From assembly GCF_005233875.1 (NCBI RefSeq), contig NZ_SZPZ01000002.1, positions 620,001-684,000 on the forward strand: a stretch of 64,000 bases of DNA, given 5' to 3'. The notes under the pieces were generated by a model. It saw only the letters and a program-made list of their open reading frames with translations. It ran no database searches and was not told the DNA's origin. The number at the start of each line of letters is the position of its first letter. Position 1 is the first letter of the stretch. This DNA is from Kribbella jiaozuonensis. GTDB lineage: Bacteria; Actinomycetota; Actinomycetes; Propionibacteriales; Kribbellaceae. Position numbers and translations under genes: made by a program. This document shows positions 57,140 to 64,000 of this stretch, one piece after another.

Positions 57140-58666
57140 ATGAAACTGAGTCGCCGCCAGCTCTTGGCCGCATCCACGGCTGCCGGAGCCACCTTCGCCG
57201 TACCAGGTATGGCCTCTGCTGCTCCGAATCTCGTCCGCCGCGACCGGCCCACCCTGCCGTCGGGGATCGCCAGTGCCGACGTGACTCCGTCCTCGGCCGT
57301 CGTCTGGTCGAAGACCGACCGGCCGGGCCGTCTGGTCGCACAGTTGACGAGTCACGGCCGGTTCGACCGGGCGATCCACCTGCGCGGCCCGAAGACCTCG
57401 GCCGACGACGACTTCACCGCGCGGCTGCCGCTGCGCGGGCTGCGGCCGGGGCAGCGGTACGACTACCGCCTCGGCTTCGAGGACGCGAACGGCCGGATCG
57501 GTCAGACGCTCGACGGCTCGTTCACCACGCCGGGCCGCAACCGGCCAGTTTCGTTCGTGTTCACCGGCGACACCGCGGGGCAGGGGTACGGCATCAACCC
57601 GGAGCTCGGCGGGATGATCGCGTACAAGGCGATGCACGAGACGCGGCCGGACTTCTTCCTGCACTCCGGCGACAACATCTACGCCGACGGCCCGCTGCAG
57701 GCCGAGCTGAAGGTTGCCGACGGCACCGTCTGGAAGAACGTCGTGACCGAGGAGGTCTCGAAGGTCGCCGAGACCTTGGCCGAGTACCGCGGCCGGTACA
57801 AGTACAACCTGATGGACGCCAACGTCCGCTCGCTGTACGCCGACGTACCGCTGGTCGCGCAGTGGGACGACCACGAGACGCTGAACAACTGGTACCCGGG
57901 CGAGATCCTCACCGACGACCGGTACACCGAGAAGCGCGTCAATGTCCTCGCCGCGCGGGCGAAGAAGGCGTTCCTCGAGTACCTGCCGATGGAGCACGTG
58001 TCCGGGCGTGACCGGATCTACCGCAAGGTGAGCTACGGTCCGCTGCTCGACGTGTTCTGCCTGGACATGCGCACGTACCGCGGCGCGAACCCGGTGCCGT
58101 CGACCGTCGGGCCGGTCGCGATGCTCGGCGCCGAGCAGGCCGCCTGGCTGGTCCGCGAGGTCGCGGCGTCGCGGGCGACCTGGAAGGTGATCGCCAGCGA
58201 CATGCCGCTCGGCCTGCTGGTGCCGGACGGCGACCTGATCGAGGCGGTCGCGAACGGTCTGCCGGGTGCTCCCGGCGGCCGCGAGCACGAGATCGCCTGG
58301 GTGCTGAGCCAGTTCAAGAAGCGCAAGGTGCGGAACGCGGTCTGGCTGACCGCCGACGTGCACTACGCCGCAGCGCACCACTACGACCCGTCCCGCGCGG
58401 CGTTCACGGACTTCGACCCGTTCTGGGAGATCGTGGCCGGCCCGATCAACGCCGGTACGTTCGGGCCGAACGCGCTGGACAGCACGTTCGGGCCGGAGGT
58501 CGTGTTCTCGAAGGCGGCCGACTTCCCGAGCCAATCGCCGGCGGGTGGCAACCAGTTCTTCGGGCACACCGAGATCGACCCGCGGACCGGCGTCTTCAAG
58601 GTCTCGCTGCGCAACCTGTTCGGCGACGTGCTCTGGACGAAGGACCTCACCCCGGCCCACCACTGA
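57140..58666 (+). CDS. phoD: PhoD family alkaline phosphatase, Tat-exported
   Basis: 508-aa metallophosphatase (phosphodiesterase/alkaline phosphatase D). The N-terminus KLSRRQLLAASTAAGATFAV is a twin-arginine signal; cleavage is near ASA-AP. A PhoD N-terminal Fn3-like domain (residues 60-130) precedes the catalytic core with FTGDTAG, HSGDNIYADGP, WDDHE, and MRTYRG. It releases phosphate from organic esters outside the cell using iron/calcium. A longer in-frame reading to 57056 overlaps the repeats; ATG 57140 is preferred. Confidence 0.92.
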   Translation: MKLSRRQLLAASTAAGATFAVPGMASAAPNLVRRDRPTLPSGIASADVTPSSAVVWSKTDRPGRLVAQLTSHGRFDRAIHLRGPKTSADDDFTARLPLRGLRPGQRYDYRLGFEDANGRIGQTLDGSFTTPGRNRPVSFVFTGDTAGQGYGINPELGGMIAYKAMHETRPDFFLHSGDNIYADGPLQAELKVADGTVWKNVVTEEVSKVAETLAEYRGRYKYNLMDANVRSLYADVPLVAQWDDHETLNNWYPGEILTDDRYTEKRVNVLAARAKKAFLEYLPMEHVSGRDRIYRKVSYGPLLDVFCLDMRTYRGANPVPSTVGPVAMLGAEQAAWLVREVAASRATWKVIASDMPLGLLVPDGDLIEAVANGLPGAPGGREHEIAWVLSQFKKRKVRNAVWLTADVHYAAAHHYDPSRAAFTDFDPFWEIVAGPINAGTFGPNALDSTFGPEVVFSKAADFPSQSPAGGNQFFGHTEIDPRTGVFKVSLRNLFGDVLWTKDLTPAHH

Positions 58667-58675
58667 GTGGGCCCC

Positions 58676-58739
58676 GTCGTACTCACCCGGCTCCGGCGCC
58701 TGTGCGGGATGCCGCCCACCGGAGCGGGGTGAGTACGAC
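58676..58739. terminator. Long inverted repeat between phoD and the prolyl oligopeptidase gene
   Basis: Arms of 21 bp (58676-58696 and 58719-58739) with 20 of 21 pairs and a 22-nt loop. It ends the phoD transcript. The downstream promoter box is at 58750. Confidence 0.65.
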
Positions 58740-58749
58740 GCTGCTCGGT

Positions 58750-58755
58750 TAGGTT
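58750..58755 (+). promoter_or_regulatory. Probable leaderless -10 box of the prolyl oligopeptidase gene
   Basis: TAGGTT ends 6 nt before ATG 58762. Confidence 0.5.
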
Positions 58756-58761
58756 GGCGTC

Positions 58762-60822
58762 ATGACCGCTTATCCCGAGAGCCGCCGCGACGATGTGGTC
58801 GAGACCCTGCACGGTCGCGAGATCGCCGATCCGTATCGCTGGCTGGAAGATCCTGACTCGCCGGACACCCAGGACTGGGTCCAGAGGCAGAACGAGTTCA
58901 CCCAGGCCGAGCTTTCCGGTTACCCCGAGCGGGAGTGGTTCCAGACCACGATGTCCGCGATCCTGGCTCGCCCGCGTGCCGGTGTGCCGTCCAAGAAAGC
59001 AGGCTGGTACTTCGTCGGCCGCAACGACGGCACCCAGGCCCAGGACGTCATCTACGTCGCCGAGTCGCTCGACGAACTGCTCTCCGGCGGCCGGGTGCTG
59101 ATCGACCCGAACACGCTGTCCGAGGGCGGCACCGACTCGCTCGGCACGTTCACGGTCAGCCCGGACGGCAAGTACTTCGCGTACGGCATCAACGAGAGCG
59201 GCAGCGACTGGACGACGTTCCGGCTGCTCGACATCGCCACCGGTAAGCAGGTGGACGACGTGGTGTCCGAGGCCAAGTTCTGCGAGGCAGTCTGGTTGCC
59301 GGACAGCTCGGCGTACCTCTATCTGCACTACCCGTCGAGCGGGCGCAGCGAGGGGACCGAGACGAAGTCACTGACCGGTGGGCGGCTGACGCTGCACAAG
59401 GTCGGCACGCCGCAGTCCGAGGACGAGCTGGTGCTGAGCTTCCCCGGTGAGGACCAGATCTTCCTCGCGCCGGAGGTGTCCGAGGACGACCGGTACCTCG
59501 TCGTCCACATCACCGAGGGGACCGATCCGGCCACCCGTCTCTGGGTCTACCCGATCACGGCGGACGGGCTGGGCGACCCGGTGAAGGTCGTGGACTCGTT
59601 CGCCGACGAGATCGCCTTCGTACGGATGTCCGGCGATCAGCTCGTACTGCGGACCGACCGCGACGCCTCGCGCGGCCGCGTGGTGCTGTCGTCGCTGGAC
59701 GGTGAGTTCACCGACCTCATCCCCGAGGGCGAGGCGACGCTGCAAGCAGTCCGCGGTACGGCGGACGGCCTGGCCACGCTGACGCTCGTCGACGCACAGC
59801 CCGTGCTGACCCTTTACGGTCTCGACGGCTCCGGCCAGCGTGTGGTCGACGTACCTGGTGGTGGCGTGGTCGATCTGCACGCCGGACCGGAGTACGACGA
59901 GTTGTTCATCGGCCTGTCGACGACAACGGACCCCACGCTGTCGTACGTCGTCTCGACCGGGTCACGCGCCGTACGCGCGCTGCCGGAGCTGGTCCGCGGA
60001 TCCGGCGGCTTCACGCCGCCACAGGTCACGGTGACCCGCCGGCTCGCGGCCGGCCGCGACGTGCCGTACTTCCTGATCACACGGTCGGACCTCGACTTCT
60101 CCACTCCGCGTCCGACGCTGATGTGGGGGTACGGCGGGTTCCGCATCCCGATCCAGGCCGACTACCGGCCCGGCTGGCCGGCGTGGTTGGCGGCCGGGGG
60201 AGTGCTGGTCATCGCGAACCTGCGCGGCGGTGGTGAGTACGGGACCGAGTGGCACGACGCCGGCCGATTGAAGAACAAGCAGAACGTCTTCGACGACTTC
60301 ATCGCGGTCGCTGAGCACCTGCGCGACACCGGCGTCACCACTCCGGCGCAGCTGGCTGTGCACGGTCGCAGCAACGGCGGACTGCTCGTCGGAGCGGTCA
60401 TGACACAGCGGCCGGATCTGTTCGCGGTCGCACTACCCGGTGTCGGCGTGCTGGACATGCTGCGCTTCCACAAGTTCACAGTGGGGGCGGCGTGGGCGTC
60501 CGACTTCGGTCTGCCCGACGATCCGGAGCAGTTCGAGGACCTGTTGGCTTACTCGCCATTGCATCGCGTCAGCGACGGCACCTCGTACCCGGCGACGCTG
60601 GTGGTCACAGGTGACCATGACGACCGGGTGGTTCCGTTGCACAGTCACAAGTTCATGGCGGCGCTGCAGCATGCCCAGACCGGTCCGCAGCCCGTCTTGA
60701 CTCGGGTGGAGGTCAACACCGGCCATGGCTTCGGCAAGCCTGCCGCGATGGTCGCGGCGGAGTGGGCGGACCTACTGGCGTTCGCTGCTCACCATGTAGG
60801 TCTCGTACCTCCTGAGCAGTAG
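58762..60822 (+). CDS. Prolyl oligopeptidase (S9 family)
   Basis: 686-aa cytoplasmic-type serine peptidase. The N-terminal beta-propeller (residues about 70-400) is followed by the alpha/beta hydrolase domain: GYGGFRIPIQADY and GGGEYGTEWHDAGR, the nucleophile Ser537 in GRSNGGLL, and Asp and His in GDHDDRVVP and NTGHGFG. It cuts after proline in short peptides. No signal peptide. ATG 58762 is supported by the leaderless box. Confidence 0.94.
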   Translation: MTAYPESRRDDVVETLHGREIADPYRWLEDPDSPDTQDWVQRQNEFTQAELSGYPEREWFQTTMSAILARPRAGVPSKKAGWYFVGRNDGTQAQDVIYVAESLDELLSGGRVLIDPNTLSEGGTDSLGTFTVSPDGKYFAYGINESGSDWTTFRLLDIATGKQVDDVVSEAKFCEAVWLPDSSAYLYLHYPSSGRSEGTETKSLTGGRLTLHKVGTPQSEDELVLSFPGEDQIFLAPEVSEDDRYLVVHITEGTDPATRLWVYPITADGLGDPVKVVDSFADEIAFVRMSGDQLVLRTDRDASRGRVVLSSLDGEFTDLIPEGEATLQAVRGTADGLATLTLVDAQPVLTLYGLDGSGQRVVDVPGGGVVDLHAGPEYDELFIGLSTTTDPTLSYVVSTGSRAVRALPELVRGSGGFTPPQVTVTRRLAAGRDVPYFLITRSDLDFSTPRPTLMWGYGGFRIPIQADYRPGWPAWLAAGGVLVIANLRGGGEYGTEWHDAGRLKNKQNVFDDFIAVAEHLRDTGVTTPAQLAVHGRSNGGLLVGAVMTQRPDLFAVALPGVGVLDMLRFHKFTVGAAWASDFGLPDDPEQFEDLLAYSPLHRVSDGTSYPATLVVTGDHDDRVVPLHSHKFMAALQHAQTGPQPVLTRVEVNTGHGFGKPAAMVAAEWADLLAFAAHHVGLVPPEQ

Positions 60823-60835
60823 GAGGGCTGCTGCA

Positions 60836-62200
60836 TCACCAGATGCGCGGAGCCTGGAGGTCGCGGGGATCGTCGGACGGCTGACAGCCGTGCGCGGTCT
60901 CCGCGTACTCCGCCCGCGGACCACTGGTGGCCAGCGTGCGTACTGCGTTGACGAGGCGGTCGACGTGCTCGCGCGTCGTCCCGAGGCCGAGGCTGGCGCG
61001 AACCGCCGTACCGTGCTCGGGGGAGTCGGCGAGGAGGTGGCCGACCAGCGGGTGCGCGCAGAACTTGCCGTCACGTACGCCGACGCCGTATTCCGCGCTG
61101 AGTGCCGCAGAGACGAGTGTCGAGGTCAGGCCGGCGATCGTGAAGCAGACGGTGCCGACGCGGTCCGCATCCTCGCCGAAGATCGAGTACGTCGTGACGC
61201 CGTCGATCTGGGCGAGCCCGGTACGCAGGCGGGCCAGCAGACTGCGCTCGTGCTGCTCGATCGCGTCGCGGTGCTTGCTGATCGCGGCACAGGCACTCGC
61301 CAGGGCAATGGCTCCGATGACGTTCGGGGAGCCGCCCTCGTGCCGTGCCGGGCCGGTCGCCCACACCACGGTGTCTTCGGTGACCGCGTGCGTCGCGCCA
61401 CCGCCGTACAGGTAGGGGTCGGCGGCGTCGAGCCAGTCGGAGCGGCCGATCAGCGCGCCGGCGCCGTACGGCGCGTAGAGCTTGTGACCGGACAGCGCGA
61501 CCCAGTCGACATCGAGGGTGGAGATGTCGACCGGACGGTGCGGGGCCAGCTGCGCGGCGTCGAGGCAGACCCGCGCGCCGTGGGCCTTGGCCACCTTGGC
61601 GATCTCCGCGATCGGGAAGATCTCGCCGGTGACGTTCGAGGCGCCGGTGATCACGACGAGCCGCGGGCCTTCGGGAGCTTCGCGGAGTGCGTCGGCAACC
61701 TTCTTGACGGCTTCTGTGGAGCTGGACGGCGCGGCGAGGCGAACAGTGCGCTCGGCCGGCCAAGGGAGGAGGGCGGCGTGGTGCTCGGACTCGAACACGA
61801 TCACGGTCGCGTCCGCCGGCACCGCGCGGGCCAGCAGGTTGAGCGCGTCGGTGGTCTGGCGGGTGAAGATCACCTGGTCGTCGGAACGCGCGCCGACGAA
61901 CGCATGCACCTCTTCACGAGCCCGCTCGTACCACTGCGTGGTGATGCGGGACGCGTACCCGTTGCCACGGTGCACCGACGCGTACGACGGCAGCGCCGCC
62001 TCCACGCTGGCCCGGACGGACTCCAGACACGGGGCGCTCGCGCCGTGGTCGAAATTCGCGTAGTCGGTGACCCGGCCGTCGGCCAGCGGGACCAGTAGGT
62101 CGGAGCCGACGGTGGCGGGGATGCTGCCGGTGCTTCGGTGCGCCACGGTCAGGCGGGGCGTCGTCGTACTGGCAGGCTCGAGGATGGAGAGAATCGACAT
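60836..62200 (-). CDS. Class V aminotransferase/cysteine desulfurase-like PLP enzyme
   Basis: 454-aa PLP enzyme of the aminotransferase V fold. The PLP lysine is in WVALSGHKLYAPYGAG; the cofactor-binding DAAQLAPHRPVDIS and the N-terminal NFDHGASAP segment are also present. A C-terminal extension of about 30 residues is unusual. It is close to selenocysteine lyase/cysteine desulfurase (CsdA/SufS-like) and to isopenicillin-epimerase-like members, and the catalytic Cys of SufS is not obvious (a Cys occurs in KFCAHPL). A SAM-IV-type riboswitch directly before its ATG places it in methionine/cysteine metabolism. Exact reaction not readable. Confidence 0.85.
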   Translation of the reverse strand: MSILSILEPASTTTPRLTVAHRSTGSIPATVGSDLLVPLADGRVTDYANFDHGASAPCLESVRASVEAALPSYASVHRGNGYASRITTQWYERAREEVHAFVGARSDDQVIFTRQTTDALNLLARAVPADATVIVFESEHHAALLPWPAERTVRLAAPSSSTEAVKKVADALREAPEGPRLVVITGASNVTGEIFPIAEIAKVAKAHGARVCLDAAQLAPHRPVDISTLDVDWVALSGHKLYAPYGAGALIGRSDWLDAADPYLYGGGATHAVTEDTVVWATGPARHEGGSPNVIGAIALASACAAISKHRDAIEQHERSLLARLRTGLAQIDGVTTYSIFGEDADRVGTVCFTIAGLTSTLVSAALSAEYGVGVRDGKFCAHPLVGHLLADSPEHGTAVRASLGLGTTREHVDRLVNAVRTLATSGPRAEYAETAHGCQPSDDPRDLQAPRIW

Positions 62201-62217
62201 GCTGCTGCTCCCAGGAA

Positions 62218-62330
62218 GTCCGCACTTGCCGAGCGGGGTATCCGCACGGCCTGGTCTTCACCCGGGGCACCCCACCGCGGAGGAGGGTTGCCGGCCAGCG
62301 AGCCGGGGCTTGTCGCTGACACTCATGACC
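62218..62330 (-). promoter_or_regulatory. SAM-IV-type riboswitch
   Basis: On the minus strand the leader reads GGTCATGAGTGTCAGCGACA, then CAAGCCCCGGCTCGCTGGCC, CCGGCAACCCTCC, GCGGTGGGGTGCCCCGGGTG and AAGACCAGG, ending CGGCAAGTGCGGAC. These blocks follow the actinobacterial SAM-IV aptamer in order, including the SAM-pocket GCAACC and GGTGCC core and the downstream pseudoknot stem. It ends 18 nt before the PLP enzyme's ATG 62200, leaving an SD (GGGAG) in between, so control is most likely on translation. High SAM should shut the gene off. Confidence 0.88.
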
Positions 62331-62374
62331 TGCCGAGTACGGTAACGAACCGGCCACGGGCACCGCCAGTGGCT

Positions 62375-62391
62375 ATCTCATTTGATGAGAT
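62375..62391. promoter_or_regulatory. 17-bp palindrome in the PLP enzyme/DinB divergent gap
   Basis: ATCTCAT-TTG-ATGAGAT, perfect 7-bp arms. It lies 33 bp before the DinB gene ATG and upstream of the riboswitch, so it could control either gene. Confidence 0.5.
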
Positions 62392-62424
62392 TGACGAACA
62401 CATCGCGAGACAACGAGGAAAACG

Positions 62425-62940
62425 ATGACCTGGAGAGCACCCGCCGTCGAGCGACCGGACGGATCGCTGACCGCGCCCGAACGCGAGCTGCTGCAGGGTT
62501 ATCTGGACTTCTACCGCACCACGCTGCTGTTCAAGTGCGCCGGACTGACCGCCTCGCAGCTCGCGGAGCGGCCGTCGCCGCCGTCCAACCTCTCGCTGCT
62601 CGGGCTGATCCGGCACCTGACCAAGGTCGAGCGGATCTGGTTCCGGATCCACTTCGCGGAGACGCCGGCCGAGCCGCTGTTCGCGCCCGAGCTCGGCAAG
62701 GACGCGGACTTCGAGCTGATCGATGCAGACGACGCGCAGGCGGCGTACGAGGGTCTGATCGCGGAGTGGAAGCTCTCCGACGAGGCGGCCGCCGATCACT
62801 CGCTGGACGACCGCTTCACGTTCGGCGGGACCGAGTCGACGCTGCGGATGATCTACATCCACCTGATCGGCGAGTACGGCCGGCACTGCGGTCACGCCGA
62901 CCTCTTGCGCGAACAGCTCGACGGCACCACGGGCGCGTAA
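62425..62940 (+). CDS. DinB family protein (DUF664)
   Basis: 171-aa four-helix protein of the DinB/YfiT superfamily. Metal-binding His positions of the group are in LIRHLTKVERIWFR and IHLIGEYGRHCGHADLLRE. In actinobacteria such proteins often are mycothiol-dependent transferases. ATG 62425 follows GAGGAAAACG. The next gene starts directly after its stop, so the two are likely cotranscribed. Confidence 0.9.
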   Translation: MTWRAPAVERPDGSLTAPERELLQGYLDFYRTTLLFKCAGLTASQLAERPSPPSNLSLLGLIRHLTKVERIWFRIHFAETPAEPLFAPELGKDADFELIDADDAQAAYEGLIAEWKLSDEAAADHSLDDRFTFGGTESTLRMIYIHLIGEYGRHCGHADLLREQLDGTTGA

Positions 62941-63717
62941 ATGCCGTTCACCCTCGCCCACCCCGCGGCGGTCCTCCCGCTGATCCGGCGACCTCTCGTG
63001 GCGTCAGCCCTGGTCGCCGGCGCGGTGGCGCCTGACCTGCTGTACGTCGACCCGATCTACCGGTTCGCCACGCAGTACATCAACGGCAACTTCACGCTGA
63101 CGCTGACACATGAGTTCACGTCGGCGTTGTGGCTCGACCCGCTTCTGGCGCTCCTGCTGCTCGCGGTGTTCAACCTCGTCCTCAAGCGACCCCTCATCGC
63201 GCTTGCTCCGGGACCCCTCGCCGCACGCCTGCCTTCGTCGGAAGCCCCGCGCCTGCCCTGGACGGTGGTTTCGGCCATCCTCGGCGCGGTCACTCACGTC
63301 GTCTGGGACTCCTTCACCCACGGGGACGGCTACTTCGTCCGCCACTTCCCAGGCGTCTTTCGCGCTGCCGTGACGCCGGCGTGGGACGTCAACCGCATCC
63401 TGCAGTACGCCAGCACGCTCGGCGGCTGCCTGGTCCTGGCGATCTGGCTCTACCGCTGGTACCGCCGTACGCCGCCGTCGGTCACTCCCCGTGACCTGGT
63501 CGCGCCCTGGGCGAGGTACGTCGTGCTTGTCGCCGGACTGCTGCTCGCGTTCGCCGGCGCGGTCGTCGAAGTCGGCCGGGCAGACGGCGCCCTGAGCGGG
63601 GAAACGGCGGTGCGGCTGGCCCTCTCCGGCCTGGTGTCGGGCGCTCTCGCCGCGCTGACCTGCTACGTCGTCGTCTGGCAACTGCTCCGCTTGCGGAGAC
63701 GCGTGGTCACGCTGTGA
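62941..63717 (+). CDS. DUF4184 family membrane protein
   Basis: 258 aa. The N-terminal MPFTLAHPAAVLPL and GAVAPDLLYV with the internal GAVTHVVWDSFTHGDGYFV motif are the DUF4184 signature (conserved His/Asp within several transmembrane helices). Function unknown. It abuts the DinB gene, whose stop ends at 62940. Confidence 0.88.
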   Translation: MPFTLAHPAAVLPLIRRPLVASALVAGAVAPDLLYVDPIYRFATQYINGNFTLTLTHEFTSALWLDPLLALLLLAVFNLVLKRPLIALAPGPLAARLPSSEAPRLPWTVVSAILGAVTHVVWDSFTHGDGYFVRHFPGVFRAAVTPAWDVNRILQYASTLGGCLVLAIWLYRWYRRTPPSVTPRDLVAPWARYVVLVAGLLLAFAGAVVEVGRADGALSGETAVRLALSGLVSGALAALTCYVVVWQLLRLRRRVVTL

Positions 63718-63777
63718 CGCTACGGATGGGGCAGCGTGATCGGCGTGTGACACATGGGACTCAAGGGGTTATCGGGG

Positions 63778-63783
63778 TAGCCT
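63778..63783 (+). promoter_or_regulatory. Probable leaderless -10 box of ftsK
   Basis: TAGCCT ends 7 nt before ATG 63791. Confidence 0.4.
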
Positions 63784-63790
63784 GATCAGT

Positions 63791-64000
63791 ATGGCGACCC
63801 GCACGTCTTCCCCGGCGCGGGCGCAGAAGTCGGCAGCCAAACGGCCGAGCACGGCTCGTTCGGCTGCTGGTGGACGCTCCCGTCCGTCCGGCGCCCAGAA
63901 GCGTGGGCAGAGCACGAAGCGCGGTGGATCATCCGCTGCGCGGACCAGCACGCCCAATAACAGCGGACCGGGCCCGTTCGCGGCCGCCATGCTCGCTCTG
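63791..64000 (+). CDS. ftsK: DNA translocase FtsK, N-terminal part
   Basis: The visible 70 codons (MATRTSSPARAQKSAAKRPS, then Ser/Arg/Lys-rich sequence ending FAAAMLAL) match the disordered basic N-terminus that precedes the membrane helices of actinobacterial FtsK/SpoIIIE. FtsK follows the dapA/rnj region across actinobacteria, which supports the call. The motor domain lies beyond the window. Confidence 0.6.
   Translation, partial: MATRTSSPARAQKSAAKRPSTARSAAGGRSRPSGAQKRGQSTKRGGSSAARTSTPNNSGPGPFAAAMLAL

Overview
The window is high-GC actinobacterial chromosome. Its gene content (long Ala/Pro/Gly-rich IF-2, long-type ArgG, PriA/HisF-less his cluster, DUF664/DinB protein, many GTG starts, many -10 boxes 6-7 nt before the start codon) fits a Kribbella/Nocardioides-like member of the Propionibacteriales; the genus is inference. 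No tRNA, rRNA or CRISPR array was seen. Both edges cut a gene: a ribbon-helix-helix protein on the left and the N-terminus of an FtsK-type translocase on the right.

Left part (1-22.4 kb) is mostly housekeeping. After an SDR oxidoreductase and a LON-domain protein comes a tightly coupled hisD-hisC-hisB-hisH operon, then (opposite strand) a lipoprotein and a ferritin-like protein. The transcription/translation block rimP-nusA-ylxR-infB-rbfA-truB follows, then a methyltransferase, an F420/flavin-type LLM oxidoreductase, a sirtuin, a secreted GDSL esterase, and ribF-rpsO-pnp-M16 peptidase.

Middle part (22.4-37 kb) looks like an accessory block set between the M16 peptidase gene and dapB, which are commonly near one another in actinobacteria: a berberine-bridge-type FAD oxidase, a frameshifted cytochrome P450 with a membrane protein and a divergent TetR regulator, a fused ABC exporter, a five-gene oligopeptide ABC importer split by an antisense TnpB element, and a large GT-C-like membrane protein.

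Right part (37-64 kb) holds dapB, a small membrane protein, an XRE/NB-ARC/TPR regulator, a secreted alpha/beta hydrolase, GNAT and DUF418 proteins, the complete phenylacetyl-CoA epoxidase operon paaABCDE, argG under a probable ArgR box, a DUF457 membrane protein, dapA-RNase J, a LacI regulator, two tandem fatty-acid desaturases behind a palindrome, a Tat-exported PhoD phosphatase behind a PHO-box-like repeat, a prolyl oligopeptidase, a class V PLP enzyme controlled by a SAM-IV-type riboswitch, a DinB protein, a DUF4184 membrane protein, and the start of ftsK.

The most notable points are the SAM-IV-type riboswitch in front of a PLP enzyme of unassigned function, the TnpB insertion whose presumed guide would match its own host gene oppC, several readable operators (ArgR, PhoP, TetR, desaturase palindrome), and repeat/hairpin structures in the ylxR-infB, infB-rbfA and 40.8-41.15 kb gaps that no gene explains. 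I did not find a clearly new multi-gene system.
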